From: Sulfitobacter indolifex
GTDB taxonomy: Bacteria; Pseudomonadota; Alphaproteobacteria; Rhodobacterales; Rhodobacteraceae
NCBI RefSeq assembly: GCF_022788655.1
Contig: NZ_CP084951.1
Coordinates: 1,612,001-1,676,000 of the forward strand
Direction of reading: 5' to 3'
Length of the DNA: 64,000 bases
In this document: positions 35,117-43,877 of the stretch, one piece after another
Layout: each line of letters opens with the position of its first letter
Position numbering within the stretch: position 1 is the stretch's first letter
The notes under the pieces: model-generated
The model's database searches: none
What the model was told of the DNA's origin: nothing
What the model saw: only the letters and a program-made list of their open reading frames with translations
Translations under genes and position numbers: made by a program

Positions 35117-36168
35117 CCCTCCATCTCCGACAGTTGGCGTGCTTGGGCGTCGGCGGTCAGCGCGTCGATGATCTCATCCAAATCGCCCTGCATCACGGCT
35201 TCAAGCCGGTAAAGTGTGAGATTGATCCGGTGGTCGGTCATCCGCCCTTGGGGGAAGTTATAGGTGCGAATCCGCTCGGACCTGTCACCCGATCCCACCT
35301 GTGCCGCGCGGTCTGCCGAACGTTCACTGTCGATCCGGCCCCGCTCCATGTCATAGAGCCGCGCCTTGAGCACCTGCATCGCCTTGTCGCGGTTGCGGTG
35401 CTGCGATTTCTCAGACGAAGTCACCACGATTCCGGTCGGGATATGCGTGATACGCACGGCAGAATCGGTGGTGTTCACGTGCTGCCCGCCTGCGCCCGAA
35501 GAGCGCATCGTGTCGATCCGCAGGTCGTTGGCGTTGATCTCGATGTCCACGTCCTCGGCCTCGGGCAGGACCGCCACGGTGGCCGCCGAGGTGTGGATAC
35601 GCCCGCCGCTCTCGGTTGAAGGTACGCGCTGCACGCGATGTACGCCGCTTTCAAATTTCAGGCGGGCGAAAACGTTTTGGCCAGTGATATGAGCCACGAC
35701 TTCTTTGACGCCGCCCAACTCGGTCATCTGGCTTTCGATCAGGTCAAACCCCCAACCGCGCGCCTCGGCATAGCGCTGATACATGCGCAGCAAGTCGCCC
35801 GCGAACAGGGCAGCTTCATCGCCGCCGGTGCCGGGCCGGATCTCAAGCATCGCGGGTTTCGCATCGGCCGCGTCGCGCGGCAGCAGCGCCAATTGCAGCG
35901 CGCCTTCAACCTCGGGCAGTCGGGCGCGCAGACGCGGCAATTCCTCGCGCGCAAGTTCGGCCATCTCGGGGTCTTTCAGCATCTCTTGTGCTTCTTCAAG
36001 GTCACGCTGAAGCTGCTGGTAAAGGTCGATTTGATCCACCACGGGCTTCAAATCACTGTATTCTTTGGCGAGAGCAGCAAAATCGGCCCCATCGGAGCCC
36101 GCAGACATGCTGGCTTCCAGAAACTGGAAACGTTGCGAGATTTGCGCGAGGCGGTGCATCGGGATCAT
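35113..36168 (-). CDS. prfA: peptide chain release factor 1
   Basis: RF1 reads UAA and UAG and triggers peptide release. The 351-residue product has the GGQ loop in [17 protein letters not shown], the PCRF domain in the first half ([22 protein letters not shown]) and the C-terminal [12 protein letters not shown] and [14 protein letters not shown]. The ATG at 36168 has AGGAA upstream; a second ATG three codons later is possible but gives a shorter N-terminus. It is the first gene of prfA-prmC and diverges from a small secreted-protein gene. Confidence 0.97.
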   Translation of the reverse strand: MIPMHRLAQISQRFQFLEASMSAGSDGADFAALAKEYSDLKPVVDQIDLYQQLQRDLEEAQEMLKDPEMAELAREELPRLRARLPEVEGALQLALLPRDAADAKPAMLEIRPGTGGDEAALFAGDLLRMYQRYAEARGWGFDLIESQMTELGGVKEVVAHITGQNVFARLKFESGVHRVQRVPSTESGGRIHTSAATVAVLPEAEDVDIEINANDLRIDTMRSSGAGGQHVNTTDSAVRITHIPTGIVVTSSEKSQHRNRDKAMQVLKARLYDMERGRIDSERSADRAAQVGSGDRSERIRTYNFPQGRMTDHRINLTLYRLEAVMQGDLDEIIDALTADAQARQLSEMEG

Positions 36169-36213
36169 GGGGTTCCTGTCGCTTATGCAAATGCTTTGGT
36201 CAAGAGGCGGCTT

Positions 36214-36528
36214 ATGCTATCATGGGCTATGAAACACATCTTTCCGCTCACCTGCCTGCTGGCCCTGACGGCCCTGCACCCTGTCCTTGCGGATGTCAAA
36301 GCGCCGGGCGGCAAGACGATTGATTGCTATTGCACCAACAGCACCGGCGACCGTGTGGAATTGGGCGAAACCATTTGCCTACAGGTCGGCGGGCGCATGT
36401 TCATGGCCCAATGCCAGATGTCGCTCAACGTGCCGATGTGGCGCGAGGTGCAGCAAGGCTGCCTGTCATCGCGCCTCAATCTGAGCGAGCCAACCGTTGA
36501 CCCGTTTGGCGTTGACGCCCAGATCTGA
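36214..36528 (+). CDS. small secreted cysteine-containing protein
   Basis: A 104-residue protein with a signal peptide (hydrophobic [17 protein letters not shown], cleavage likely before DVKAPGG). The mature part has five cysteines, in DCYC, ETICLQ, MAQCQM and QGCLSS, and could form two disulfides in the periplasm. AAGAGG lies six to eight bases before the ATG at 36214, so this start is preferred to the one at 36229; the frame is open much further upstream, but that overlaps prfA and is rejected. The last 63 bases overlap the 3' end of the convergent DUF1499 gene. I recognise no family. Confidence 0.75.
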   Translation: MLSWAMKHIFPLTCLLALTALHPVLADVKAPGGKTIDCYCTNSTGDRVELGETICLQVGGRMFMAQCQMSLNVPMWREVQQGCLSSRLNLSEPTVDPFGVDAQI

Positions 36529-36891
36529 CCGCCCAAACCGCGAGCGGCCATAGACCTCAACATAGCGCGGATCTGCGCCATAGACGCCGATGGTGGTGAA
36601 GTCGGGATAGCCCATCAGTTTGGTCCGGGTCACGTAAGTGACTTGGCCCTCGGCCAGTGAGCCTGCGACGACTTCGGTACGCGGGGTCTGCATGATTGTA
36701 CGGTCAAGCTTAGCCAATGTTTCAGCCCCGTCATCTTCGACCGGGTCGCGCCAGATGTAGCTATTGGCCGCTTGGGTCTTGCCCATCTTTTGCCCCTCGG
36801 CCTGCACATGCCAACGCGCGGGTTCGAGAGGGGCAAGCCGGACATAGGCCACCAGAGCGACGAGGGCGATCACAATGATCCAGAACAGCAT
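36466..36891 (-). CDS. DUF1499 domain protein, membrane-anchored
   Basis: A 141-residue protein with one N-terminal membrane segment (LFWIIVIALVALVAYV) and a DUF1499 domain behind it, including MQTPRTEVVAG, VTYVTRTKLMGYPDF and [17 protein letters not shown]1499 proteins are common in Proteobacteria and plastids and have no known activity. The frame opens with a GTG at 36900, but AAAGG is eight bases from the ATG at 36891, which is chosen. Its final 63 bp overlap the end of the small secreted-protein gene on the other strand. Confidence 0.85.
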   Translation of the reverse strand: MLFWIIVIALVALVAYVRLAPLEPARWHVQAEGQKMGKTQAANSYIWRDPVEDDGAETLAKLDRTIMQTPRTEVVAGSLAEGQVTYVTRTKLMGYPDFTTIGVYGADPRYVEVYGRSRFGRSDLGVNAKRVNGWLAQIEAR

Positions 36892-36996
36892 TTTAAGCAC
36901 CTTTCGAAGGTCGACAGGATGGCGCGACGGAAGGTGTCGCGGTGTGGTTGGCGGCCCTCATTTCTGAGAACCGCCTGATCAATGTACGGCTGACGC

Positions 36997-37962
36997 TCAC
37001 GCCATTCTCATACGGTGGCCCAGCAGCGACAGTATCTCGGTCGCGACATGCGCACCTGCGATCGCCGTCGCCCCCGTGGTGTCGAAGGGCGGAGAGACCT
37101 CAACCACATCGCCGCCCATAATGTTAATCCCCGCCAGATCGCGCAGCATGATCGAGGTCTGCGCCGAGGTCAGCCCGCCCCAAACCGGCGTGCCAGTTCC
37201 GGGGGCAAAGGCCGGGTCCAGCGCGTCAATGTCGAACGTCAGATAGCATGGCCGATCGCCAAGGATCTCCTTGATCTTGGCCACGGTGGCCTGCGGCCCC
37301 TTCTCATGCACCTCACGCGCGTCAATGATATTGACGCCCATCGTGTCTTCGTTGGTGGTGCGGATGCCGACCTGCACACTGGTCGCGGGATCGACGATAC
37401 CGGATTTCACCGCCTTGTAGAACATCGTGCCGTGATCGATCCGATCCATGTCGTCGTCAGCCCATGTATCCGTGTGAGCATCGAACTGTAACAGGCTGAT
37501 CGGCCCATATTTTTCGGCATAGGCCTTAAGGATCGGGAACGAGATATAGTGATCTCCGCCCAGCACAACCGAGGCCGCGCCGGCATCCAGAATGGTCTTG
37601 ATATGCGCGGTCAGGGCTGCCGGAAATTGGCTGACATGACCATAATCAAACGCCAGATCGCCATAGTCCGCGATGGCGAATTCGCTCAGCACATCGAAAT
37701 CCCAGCCATAGGGCGCGTCGGGCGCTTGGAGAGTGCTCGCCTCGCGGATGGCACGGGGGCCGAGGCGGGTGCCGGGGCGATTGGTCACCGCTTGGTCAAA
37801 GGGCACGCCGGTTACGGCGATATCGACGCCGGTCAGATCCTTGGTATATTTGCGGCGCAAGAAGGACGTCGCCCCGCCGAAGGTCAACTCATAGCTTGGC
37901 CCTTTAAGGTCCTCGCGGGTAAAGGCCATATCCATCTGTTTGGCCGCGTCTTCCAGTGCCAT
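36997..37962 (-). CDS. speB: agmatinase/ureohydrolase family
   Basis: A 321-residue ureohydrolase with the dimanganese site: GGDHYISFP, QFDAHTDTWADD and TFDIDALDPAFAPGTGTP, with the conserved His and Asp ligands all present. The family hydrolyses guanidino groups to urea; agmatine to putrescine is the most common reaction, but guanidinobutyrate or similar compounds are possible. The ATG overlaps the stop of the M20 gene by one base (TAATG), so the two are coupled. The pairing suggests breakdown of an N-acylated guanidino compound, which is inference. Confidence 0.9.
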   Translation of the reverse strand: MALEDAAKQMDMAFTREDLKGPSYELTFGGATSFLRRKYTKDLTGVDIAVTGVPFDQAVTNRPGTRLGPRAIREASTLQAPDAPYGWDFDVLSEFAIADYGDLAFDYGHVSQFPAALTAHIKTILDAGAASVVLGGDHYISFPILKAYAEKYGPISLLQFDAHTDTWADDDMDRIDHGTMFYKAVKSGIVDPATSVQVGIRTTNEDTMGVNIIDAREVHEKGPQATVAKIKEILGDRPCYLTFDIDALDPAFAPGTGTPVWGGLTSAQTSIMLRDLAGINIMGGDVVEVSPPFDTTGATAIAGAHVATEILSLLGHRMRMA

Positions 37963-39131
37963 TACTTGCCTCCTGCTGGCTGTGCCCGCTCAACGATGCG
38001 GGCGAAAAAGGATGCGCCAATGGGCGCGATCTCGTCGTTGAAGTCATATTCCGCGTGGTGCAGCCCCGCGCCCTCACCAGCGCCGAGGAACAGATAGGCT
38101 CCGGGGCGCTTTTCGAGCATAAAGCTGAAATCTTCCGCGCCCATCTCAGGACCACAATCGCCGTGCACTCGGGCCTCGCCCACCACTTCGCCTGCGGCCG
38201 CGATGGCGGTATCTGTCTTTGCCGGATCATTGACCGTGGCGGGGTAGCCCACCTCATAGACCAGTTCGGCAGAGACGTCATAGCTTGCCGCCTGCCCGTC
38301 AACGATTTGCTGCATCCGGCGGATCACCATGGCCTGCACTTCGCGGTCAAAGGTGCGCACGGTACCATTGATATAGGCGGTCTCGGGGATGATGTTATCG
38401 GCGCTGCCAGTGTGGATCTGCGTGACCGAGACCACCAAGTCCTGCGTGGCGAGATGATTGCGGCTGACGATGGTTTGGATCGCCGTCGCGATGCCGCAGG
38501 CCGCGACGACCGGGTCGCGGGTATCATGGGGCATCGCGCCATGGCCGCCCTTGCCCGTTATGTGAACGTGAAACTCATCCACCGCTGCCATGAACGGCCC
38601 CGGCGTGGTGAAAAACGCGCCCTTTTCCAAACCTGGCATGTTATGGATGCCGTAGACCTGCGCGATGTCGAACCGCTCCATGATGCCTTCTTCGACCATG
38701 ATACCAGCGCCACCGCTGGCCTCTTCAGCGGGTTGAAAGATCAGCGCCACGCGGCCCGAGAAATTGCGCGTCTCTGCCAGATAACGCGCGGCCCCCAGCA
38801 GCATCGTCGTATGCCCGTCATGCCCGCAGGCATGCATCTTGCCGATGCGCGTGCTGGCGTAGTCCTTGCCCGTCGCTTCATGAATGGGCAGTGCATCCAT
38901 ATCGGCGCGAAGCCCAATTGTCGGCCCTTCGCTCTGCCCGTTGATGATTGCAACCAGACCGGTCGTCGCGATCCCTTCGTGTATTTCATCAGCGCCGAAT
39001 TCCCGCAGCCGTTCCGCCACAAAAGCCGCTGTTTCATGGCATTCCAAGTCCAGTTCAGGGATCGTGTGCAAATGACGCCGCCATGCAGTCATATCCTCCG
39101 CAAAGGCATTGATGCGGTTAACCACGGGCAT
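37962..39131 (-). CDS. M20 family amidohydrolase (hippurate hydrolase-like)
   Basis: A 389-residue M20D metallopeptidase that removes acyl groups from N-acyl amino acids or related amides. Metal-binding motifs are HACGHDGHTTMLLG and PAEEASGGAGIMVEEG; a dimerisation domain lies in the middle (about 185-300). It is the first gene of a pair with the agmatinase-like gene and diverges from mazG with 64 bp between. Roseobacters carry several such enzymes and the natural substrate cannot be read from sequence. Confidence 0.9.
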   Translation of the reverse strand: MPVVNRINAFAEDMTAWRRHLHTIPELDLECHETAAFVAERLREFGADEIHEGIATTGLVAIINGQSEGPTIGLRADMDALPIHEATGKDYASTRIGKMHACGHDGHTTMLLGAARYLAETRNFSGRVALIFQPAEEASGGAGIMVEEGIMERFDIAQVYGIHNMPGLEKGAFFTTPGPFMAAVDEFHVHITGKGGHGAMPHDTRDPVVAACGIATAIQTIVSRNHLATQDLVVSVTQIHTGSADNIIPETAYINGTVRTFDREVQAMVIRRMQQIVDGQAASYDVSAELVYEVGYPATVNDPAKTDTAIAAAGEVVGEARVHGDCGPEMGAEDFSFMLEKRPGAYLFLGAGEGAGLHHAEYDFNDEIAPIGASFFARIVERAQPAGGK

Positions 39132-39195
39132 GGGCTGGACTCCTTGGGGTTGGTTTGGTCAGGGTGCATCTGACACCAGACATACGGGGCCTGCA

Positions 39196-40020
39196 ATGCC
39201 GGACGATACAAAAGCCGATCTCATTCACGATTCCGATGCGGGGATCGAACGACTGCTGGAAATCATGCGCCGCCTGCGCGATCCTGAAACCGGTTGTCCG
39301 TGGGACATCGAACAGGATTTCGACAGCATCGCCCCCTATACCATTGAAGAGGCTTATGAAGTCGCCGATGCCATTGCCCGGCGCGATTGGGTGGATCTGG
39401 AGGGCGAACTGGGCGATCTGCTGCTGCAATCGGTCTATCACACGGCAATGGGCGAAGAAGCGGGGCATTTCACCTTTCAATCGGTGGTGCGTAATATCAG
39501 CGACAAGATGGTAGCCCGTCACCCTCATGTTTTTGGCGACGAATCTCGCGACAAAAGCGCCGAACAGCAGACTGTGGATTGGGAAAAAATCAAAGCCGCT
39601 GAGCGGGCGGGTAAAGCGCAGGGCGGCACGTTGGATGGGGTGGCGATTGGCCTGCCCGCGCTCCTGCGGGCGATGAAACTGCAAAAACGCGCTGCGCGTG
39701 TGGGGTTTGATTGGCCTGAGACGACACAAGTGTTGGATAAGATCACCGAAGAGGCCGCCGAATTGGTCGAGGCGAAGGACGAGCTTTCGCAGACGGAAGT
39801 CGAAGAGGAATACGGTGATCTGCTCTTCGTCATGGCCAATCTCGGCCGCCACCTTGGGCTTGACCCCGAAGCCGCCCTACGCGCCGCAAATGCCAAATTC
39901 ACCCGCCGGTTTGAAGGGATTGAAGCGCGGCTCGCGGCCATGGGCAAGTCTCCACATGATAGTGATCTGGCCGAGATGGATGCGCTTTGGGATGCGGTGA
40001 AACTGGCGGAACGCAGCTAA
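39196..40020 (+). CDS. mazG: nucleoside triphosphate pyrophosphohydrolase
   Basis: MazG hydrolyses NTPs and dNTPs to monophosphates and pyrophosphate, and in E. coli affects ppGpp levels. The 274-residue product has two MazG domains. The first contains CPWDIEQ and EEAYEVADAI with GELGDLLLQ; the second has EEAAELVEAKD and EEEYGDLLFVMANLGRHL. Both carry the metal-binding Glu/Asp set. The frame is open upstream to 39109, but the ATG at 39196 gives the family start. It diverges from the M20 gene. A gap of 77 bp separates it from the nucleoside hydrolase gene. Confidence 0.95.
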   Translation: MPDDTKADLIHDSDAGIERLLEIMRRLRDPETGCPWDIEQDFDSIAPYTIEEAYEVADAIARRDWVDLEGELGDLLLQSVYHTAMGEEAGHFTFQSVVRNISDKMVARHPHVFGDESRDKSAEQQTVDWEKIKAAERAGKAQGGTLDGVAIGLPALLRAMKLQKRAARVGFDWPETTQVLDKITEEAAELVEAKDELSQTEVEEEYGDLLFVMANLGRHLGLDPEAALRAANAKFTRRFEGIEARLAAMGKSPHDSDLAEMDALWDAVKLAERS

Positions 40021-40097
40021 TCGCCGGGTCTGCGGCTGGACAAAGACATGAGCCTCCGGCAAGGCTCGGCCCCAAGCAATTTGACGAAAGTAAGCCC

Positions 40098-41039
40098 ATG
40101 ACTCCGCGCAAAGCAATCATCGACACCGACCCCGGACAAGACGACGCCGTCGCGATCCTCCTCGCGCTGGCCAGCCCCGAAGAGATCGACGTTCTGGGCA
40201 TCACCTGTGTCGCGGGCAACGTGCCGCTTGATCTGACCTCGAAAAACGCGCGCATCGTGTGCGAATTGGCGGGGCGGCGGGATGTGAAGGTGTTTGCCGG
40301 ATGCGACCGCCCGCTGGGGCGTGCGTTGGTAACGGCGGAACATGTGCATGGTAAAACTGGTCTTGATGGCCCAGACCTGCCCGATCCCACCATGCCGCTG
40401 GCCGAGGGGCATGGCGTGGATTTCATCATCGAGCAGGTCCGCGCCCATCCCGCAGGCAGCGTGACCCTCTGCCCCTTGGGGCCGCTCACCAATATCGCGA
40501 CAGCCCTGCAAAAAGCGCCTGATATCGCCGAAAAGGTGCAAGAGATTGTACTGATGGGGGGCGGCTATTTTGAGGGCGGGAACATCACCCCCACGGCTGA
40601 ATTCAACATTTATGTCGACCCGCAGGCCGCTGATATCGTGTTTAAATCCGGTATCCCTATTGTGGTGATGCCGCTTGATGTGACCCACAAAGCGCTGGTC
40701 ACGAAACCACGCAACGATGCCTTCCGCGCCATTGGCACGCCCGTGGGCATCGCCGTGGCCGAGATGACCGATTTCTTTGAGCGGTTCGACAAAGAGAAAT
40801 ACGGCTCAGAAGGTGCACCGCTGCATGATCCCTGCGTGACCGCCTATTTGATCAATCCCGACCTGTTCAAAGGCCGCCACATCAACGTTGAGATTGAGAC
40901 CCAGTCCGAATTGACCATGGGCATGACCGTCGCCGACTGGTGGGGCGTGACCGACCGCGCGCCCAACGCGCTTTTTGTGGGAGACCTCGACGCTGATGGT
41001 TTCTTTGCCCTGCTCACCGAAAGGCTGGCCCGTCTATGA
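40098..41039 (+). CDS. nucleoside hydrolase
   Basis: A 313-residue ribonucleoside N-glycosidase of the inosine-uridine-preferring family. The calcium-binding signature IIDTDPGQDDAVA is at the N-terminus, with LTNIATAL, LMGGGYFEGGNITPTAEFNIYVDP and the active-site HDPC near residue 240. It splits nucleosides to base and ribose in salvage. The base preference is not visible. The ATG at 40098 begins the family N-terminus; the open frame upstream is not used. It overlaps the GNAT gene by four bases (ATGA). Confidence 0.93.
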   Translation: MTPRKAIIDTDPGQDDAVAILLALASPEEIDVLGITCVAGNVPLDLTSKNARIVCELAGRRDVKVFAGCDRPLGRALVTAEHVHGKTGLDGPDLPDPTMPLAEGHGVDFIIEQVRAHPAGSVTLCPLGPLTNIATALQKAPDIAEKVQEIVLMGGGYFEGGNITPTAEFNIYVDPQAADIVFKSGIPIVVMPLDVTHKALVTKPRNDAFRAIGTPVGIAVAEMTDFFERFDKEKYGSEGAPLHDPCVTAYLINPDLFKGRHINVEIETQSELTMGMTVADWWGVTDRAPNALFVGDLDADGFFALLTERLARL

Positions 41040-41485
41040 GCGCACATCTTACCCTTGGCATCCCTGAACATCTCGACAAGCTGGTTGGGCTGGTGACAGC
41101 ATTCCACGCCGAAGCCGGCATTGAGATGAGTGATGACCAACGCAGGACCGGTCTTGCGCCGTTGCTAGAGGGGATCCCTCACGGGGCGGCCTATCTGATC
41201 GGCCCGCCCCGAGCGCCCATTGGCTATGTGGTGATCTGTTTCGGCTGGTCAGTTGAATTTGGCGGGCTGGATGCCATCATTGATGAAATCTATGTCCGTC
41301 CCGGCGTGCGGGGACGCGGGATCGCTTCGGAGACGCTGATCGCTCTGCCACGCGCGCTGGCTGCGGGCGGGTTAAAGGCCATACATCTCGAAGTTGACCG
41401 CACCAATAAGGCGGCGCTCAAAGTCTACACCCGTGCTGGTTTCCGCCCCCGCGAGGATCATATGCTTATGTCTCGGAAACTGTGA
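41036..41485 (+). CDS. GNAT family N-acetyltransferase
   Basis: A 149-residue GNAT protein with the acetyl-CoA pyrophosphate loop RPGVRGRGIASETL and the following helix, then EVDRTNKAALKVYTRAGF as motif B. The fold is complete. The substrate is unknown. It is coupled to the nucleoside hydrolase gene upstream by ATGA and to selO downstream by TGATG, so the three form one transcription unit. Confidence 0.87.
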   Translation: MSAHLTLGIPEHLDKLVGLVTAFHAEAGIEMSDDQRRTGLAPLLEGIPHGAAYLIGPPRAPIGYVVICFGWSVEFGGLDAIIDEIYVRPGVRGRGIASETLIALPRALAAGGLKAIHLEVDRTNKAALKVYTRAGFRPREDHMLMSRKL

Positions 41486-42894
41486 TGCGTATTCCCTTTG
41501 ATAACAGCTATGCCGCCTTGCCTGAGGGGTTCTTCTCCCGGCTGAACCCGACGCCGGTGAAAGAACCTAAGGTATTGGCGTGGAATGCTGAATTGGCGGC
41601 AGAACTGGGGATCAAGGGCGACGACGCACAGGTGCAGGCGCAGGTTTTCGGGGGCAACGAAGTGCCCGAAGGCGCGACCCCTCTGGCACAGCTTTATGCC
41701 GGGCATCAGTTCGGAAATTTCAACCCTCAGCTCGGCGATGGCCGCGCGATTTTGCTGGGTGAAGTCATCAGCAGCGATGGCACGCGCCGGGATATTCAAC
41801 TCAAAGGCGCGGGCCCGACGCCCTATTCACGCAGAGGAGATGGCCGCGCGTGGATGGGGCCGGTGCTGCGTGAATATCTGGTCAGCGAGGCGATGCATGC
41901 GCTCGGCGTGCCGACCACCCGCGCTCTGGCCGCTGTCGCCACAGGCGAGCCGATCTTGCGCGAAACGGGCCACCTCCCCGGTGCGATTGTCACCCGCGTT
42001 GCCGCCAGCCATCTGCGTGTCGGCACCTTTCAGGTCTTTGCCCATCGCGGCGAGGTTGAGGCGCTCAAGACCCTGACGGACTATGCCATCGCGCGGCATT
42101 ACCCCGACGCGGATGGCCCACTTGGCCTCTTGCGCGCGGTCTGTGCCGCACAGGCGGAACTGGTGGCGCAGTGGATGTCCTTCGGTTTCATCCACGGCGT
42201 GATGAACACCGACAATTGCAGCATTTCGGGCGAGACGATCGATTATGGCCCCTGCGCCTTTATGGACGCGTTTCATCAGGGCCGTGTGTTCAGTTCCATC
42301 GACCGACAGGGCCGCTATGCCTACGGCAACCAACCTCAGATCGTGGTGTGGAACATGGCGCAATTGGCGACCTCGCTCTTGCAGCAGATGGACGACAAAG
42401 AGACCGCCGTCGAGGAAGCTACCGAAATCGTACACGAAATGCCTGAATTGATCGAAGCCGCATGGCTTCGCCGTTTCGCGGCCAAGGTCGGCATCTCTAA
42501 CCCTCGGCCCGAGGATGTCGATCTGATCAATGAACTGCTGAGCCTGATGCAGACGGACGGCGCGGATTTTACCAACACGTTCCGTGCTCTGGGAACCGAT
42601 CAAGCACGTGATCAGTTCACCAACCGCGATGCCTTTGATACATGGGCGGAAGGCTGGCGCGCTCGGATCAAGGATCAGCCGGACCCGAAGGCGGTCATGC
42701 AAGCGGCAAACCCCGCCGTGATCCCGCGCAACCACCGGATCGAGCAGATGATCGTAGCCGCCGTTGCGGGCGACATGACCCCGTTCGAGCGACTGATGAC
42801 CGCGCTGTCGACGCCCTTCGACGAGACCGCCCCAGAGTTGCAGCGCCCCCCGACAGAAGATGAGATCGTCCCGGCGACCTTTTGCGGCACCTGA
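41485..42894 (+). CDS. selO: SelO-type protein adenylyltransferase
   Basis: SelO (YdiU) is a pseudokinase-fold enzyme that transfers AMP from ATP to Ser, Thr or Tyr of target proteins and is linked to redox homeostasis. The 469-residue product has AGHQFGNFNPQLGDGRA, the catalytic-loop HGVMNTDN and the metal-binding DYGPCAFMD. It ends TFCGT, with a cysteine where many eukaryotic SelO proteins carry selenocysteine. The ATG overlaps the GNAT stop (TGATG). Length is slightly below the E. coli protein, 478 residues. Confidence 0.93.
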   Translation: MRIPFDNSYAALPEGFFSRLNPTPVKEPKVLAWNAELAAELGIKGDDAQVQAQVFGGNEVPEGATPLAQLYAGHQFGNFNPQLGDGRAILLGEVISSDGTRRDIQLKGAGPTPYSRRGDGRAWMGPVLREYLVSEAMHALGVPTTRALAAVATGEPILRETGHLPGAIVTRVAASHLRVGTFQVFAHRGEVEALKTLTDYAIARHYPDADGPLGLLRAVCAAQAELVAQWMSFGFIHGVMNTDNCSISGETIDYGPCAFMDAFHQGRVFSSIDRQGRYAYGNQPQIVVWNMAQLATSLLQQMDDKETAVEEATEIVHEMPELIEAAWLRRFAAKVGISNPRPEDVDLINELLSLMQTDGADFTNTFRALGTDQARDQFTNRDAFDTWAEGWRARIKDQPDPKAVMQAANPAVIPRNHRIEQMIVAAVAGDMTPFERLMTALSTPFDETAPELQRPPTEDEIVPATFCGT

Positions 42895-42897
42895 AGC

Positions 42898-43785
42898 CTA
42901 GCGCGCTCGGGGTTTGCGGTTGATCAGGTAGATCCCTACCGCGACCAGCAGCAGGGCGAGCCAAACGGTAAGCCCGATCTCTTCTGACAGGATCAGCCAG
43001 CCCAAAAGCACCGCAAAGACGGGCGAGAGAAAGCTAAAAGACGCCACCGAGGCCGCCGGATAGACCGTCAGCAGCCAGAACCACGCCAAAAAGCCAAAGC
43101 TGGCAACGGCCACGATCTGATAGGCCAATCCTGCCAAATGCACCGGTTCAACGCCGCGCAATAAGGGGCCAAAGAGCGGCGCGAGCAGCAAAAGCACCGG
43201 CGCTGAGATAATCAGTTGCATCATCAACTGCTGCGCGGGTGGTACTTTTGAAAGGGGCGTGATCCGAACGCAAAGTGCAATCCCAGCCCAGCAAAAGGCC
43301 GCAAGCAGCGCCAGCAAATCGCCCAGCCAGTTTGCCCCATCAACCCCGCCATCGCTCAGCGCCAGTGCGACACCGCCCATGGCCAGCCCCATGCCCAACA
43401 GACGCGCCCCGCTCAGGCGCTCGCCGGGCAGCCAGAGATGCGCGGCGATACCGAGCCAGACCGGCATGGAATAAAGCAAAATCGACGCACGGCTAACCGT
43501 GGTCAGATCCAGCGCGAGAAAGAGGCAGACAAACTCAAGCGTGAAGAATGCCCCCGCTGCCAGCCCGCCCATCAGCGCAGAGCGCGGCAGCGACAGGCTC
43601 ACACCCCGAAGCCGCATCCAGATCAGCAGTAAAAACACAGCGCCGAGAGACCGCAATCCGGCCAGAAAGACAGGATTGAACCCGCCGGTGCTGACCTTGA
43701 TGACGACTTGGTTAAACCCAAGGTTCACCGCGAAAAGCACCAATGCCACCGCGCCGAACGTATCGATATGAGATTTGCGTTCCAT
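42898..43785 (-). CDS. EamA-type (DMT superfamily) transporter
   Basis: A 295-residue inner-membrane protein with ten predicted transmembrane helices in two EamA repeats (about residues 8-140 and 150-290). Typical segments include LRSLGAVFLLLIWMRL and LSFLSPVFAVLLGWLILSEE. DMT carriers export or import small metabolites; the substrate cannot be inferred. Its stop codon is next to that of selO, which faces it, and about 90 bp separate its start from the DEAD-box gene. Confidence 0.88.
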   Translation of the reverse strand: MERKSHIDTFGAVALVLFAVNLGFNQVVIKVSTGGFNPVFLAGLRSLGAVFLLLIWMRLRGVSLSLPRSALMGGLAAGAFFTLEFVCLFLALDLTTVSRASILLYSMPVWLGIAAHLWLPGERLSGARLLGMGLAMGGVALALSDGGVDGANWLGDLLALLAAFCWAGIALCVRITPLSKVPPAQQLMMQLIISAPVLLLLAPLFGPLLRGVEPVHLAGLAYQIVAVASFGFLAWFWLLTVYPAASVASFSFLSPVFAVLLGWLILSEEIGLTVWLALLLVAVGIYLINRKPRAR

Positions 43786-43817
43786 CCCGCCAAGAGCGCC
43801 GCCCGGTCTGGATAAGT

Positions 43818-43852
43818 CAATGGCGCGCCGTGGTTTTCACAGCGCGCCATTG
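43818..43852. terminator. hairpin downstream of the DEAD-box gene
   Basis: A perfect 11-bp inverted repeat (CAATGGCGCGC at 43818-43828 with GCGCGCCATTG at 43842-43852), extended inside the loop by GTG/CAC. It lies just past the minus-strand helicase stop. The T run after it is weak (TTGACTTAT), so termination is likely but not certain. Confidence 0.55.
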
Positions 43853-43877
43853 GATCGTTTAATTGCTAAGTGTCGGC

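Noticed and set aside
35638..36213. N-terminal extension of the small secreted-protein gene
   Set aside because: This part is antisense to prfA; the signal peptide and ribosome site place the start at 36214.
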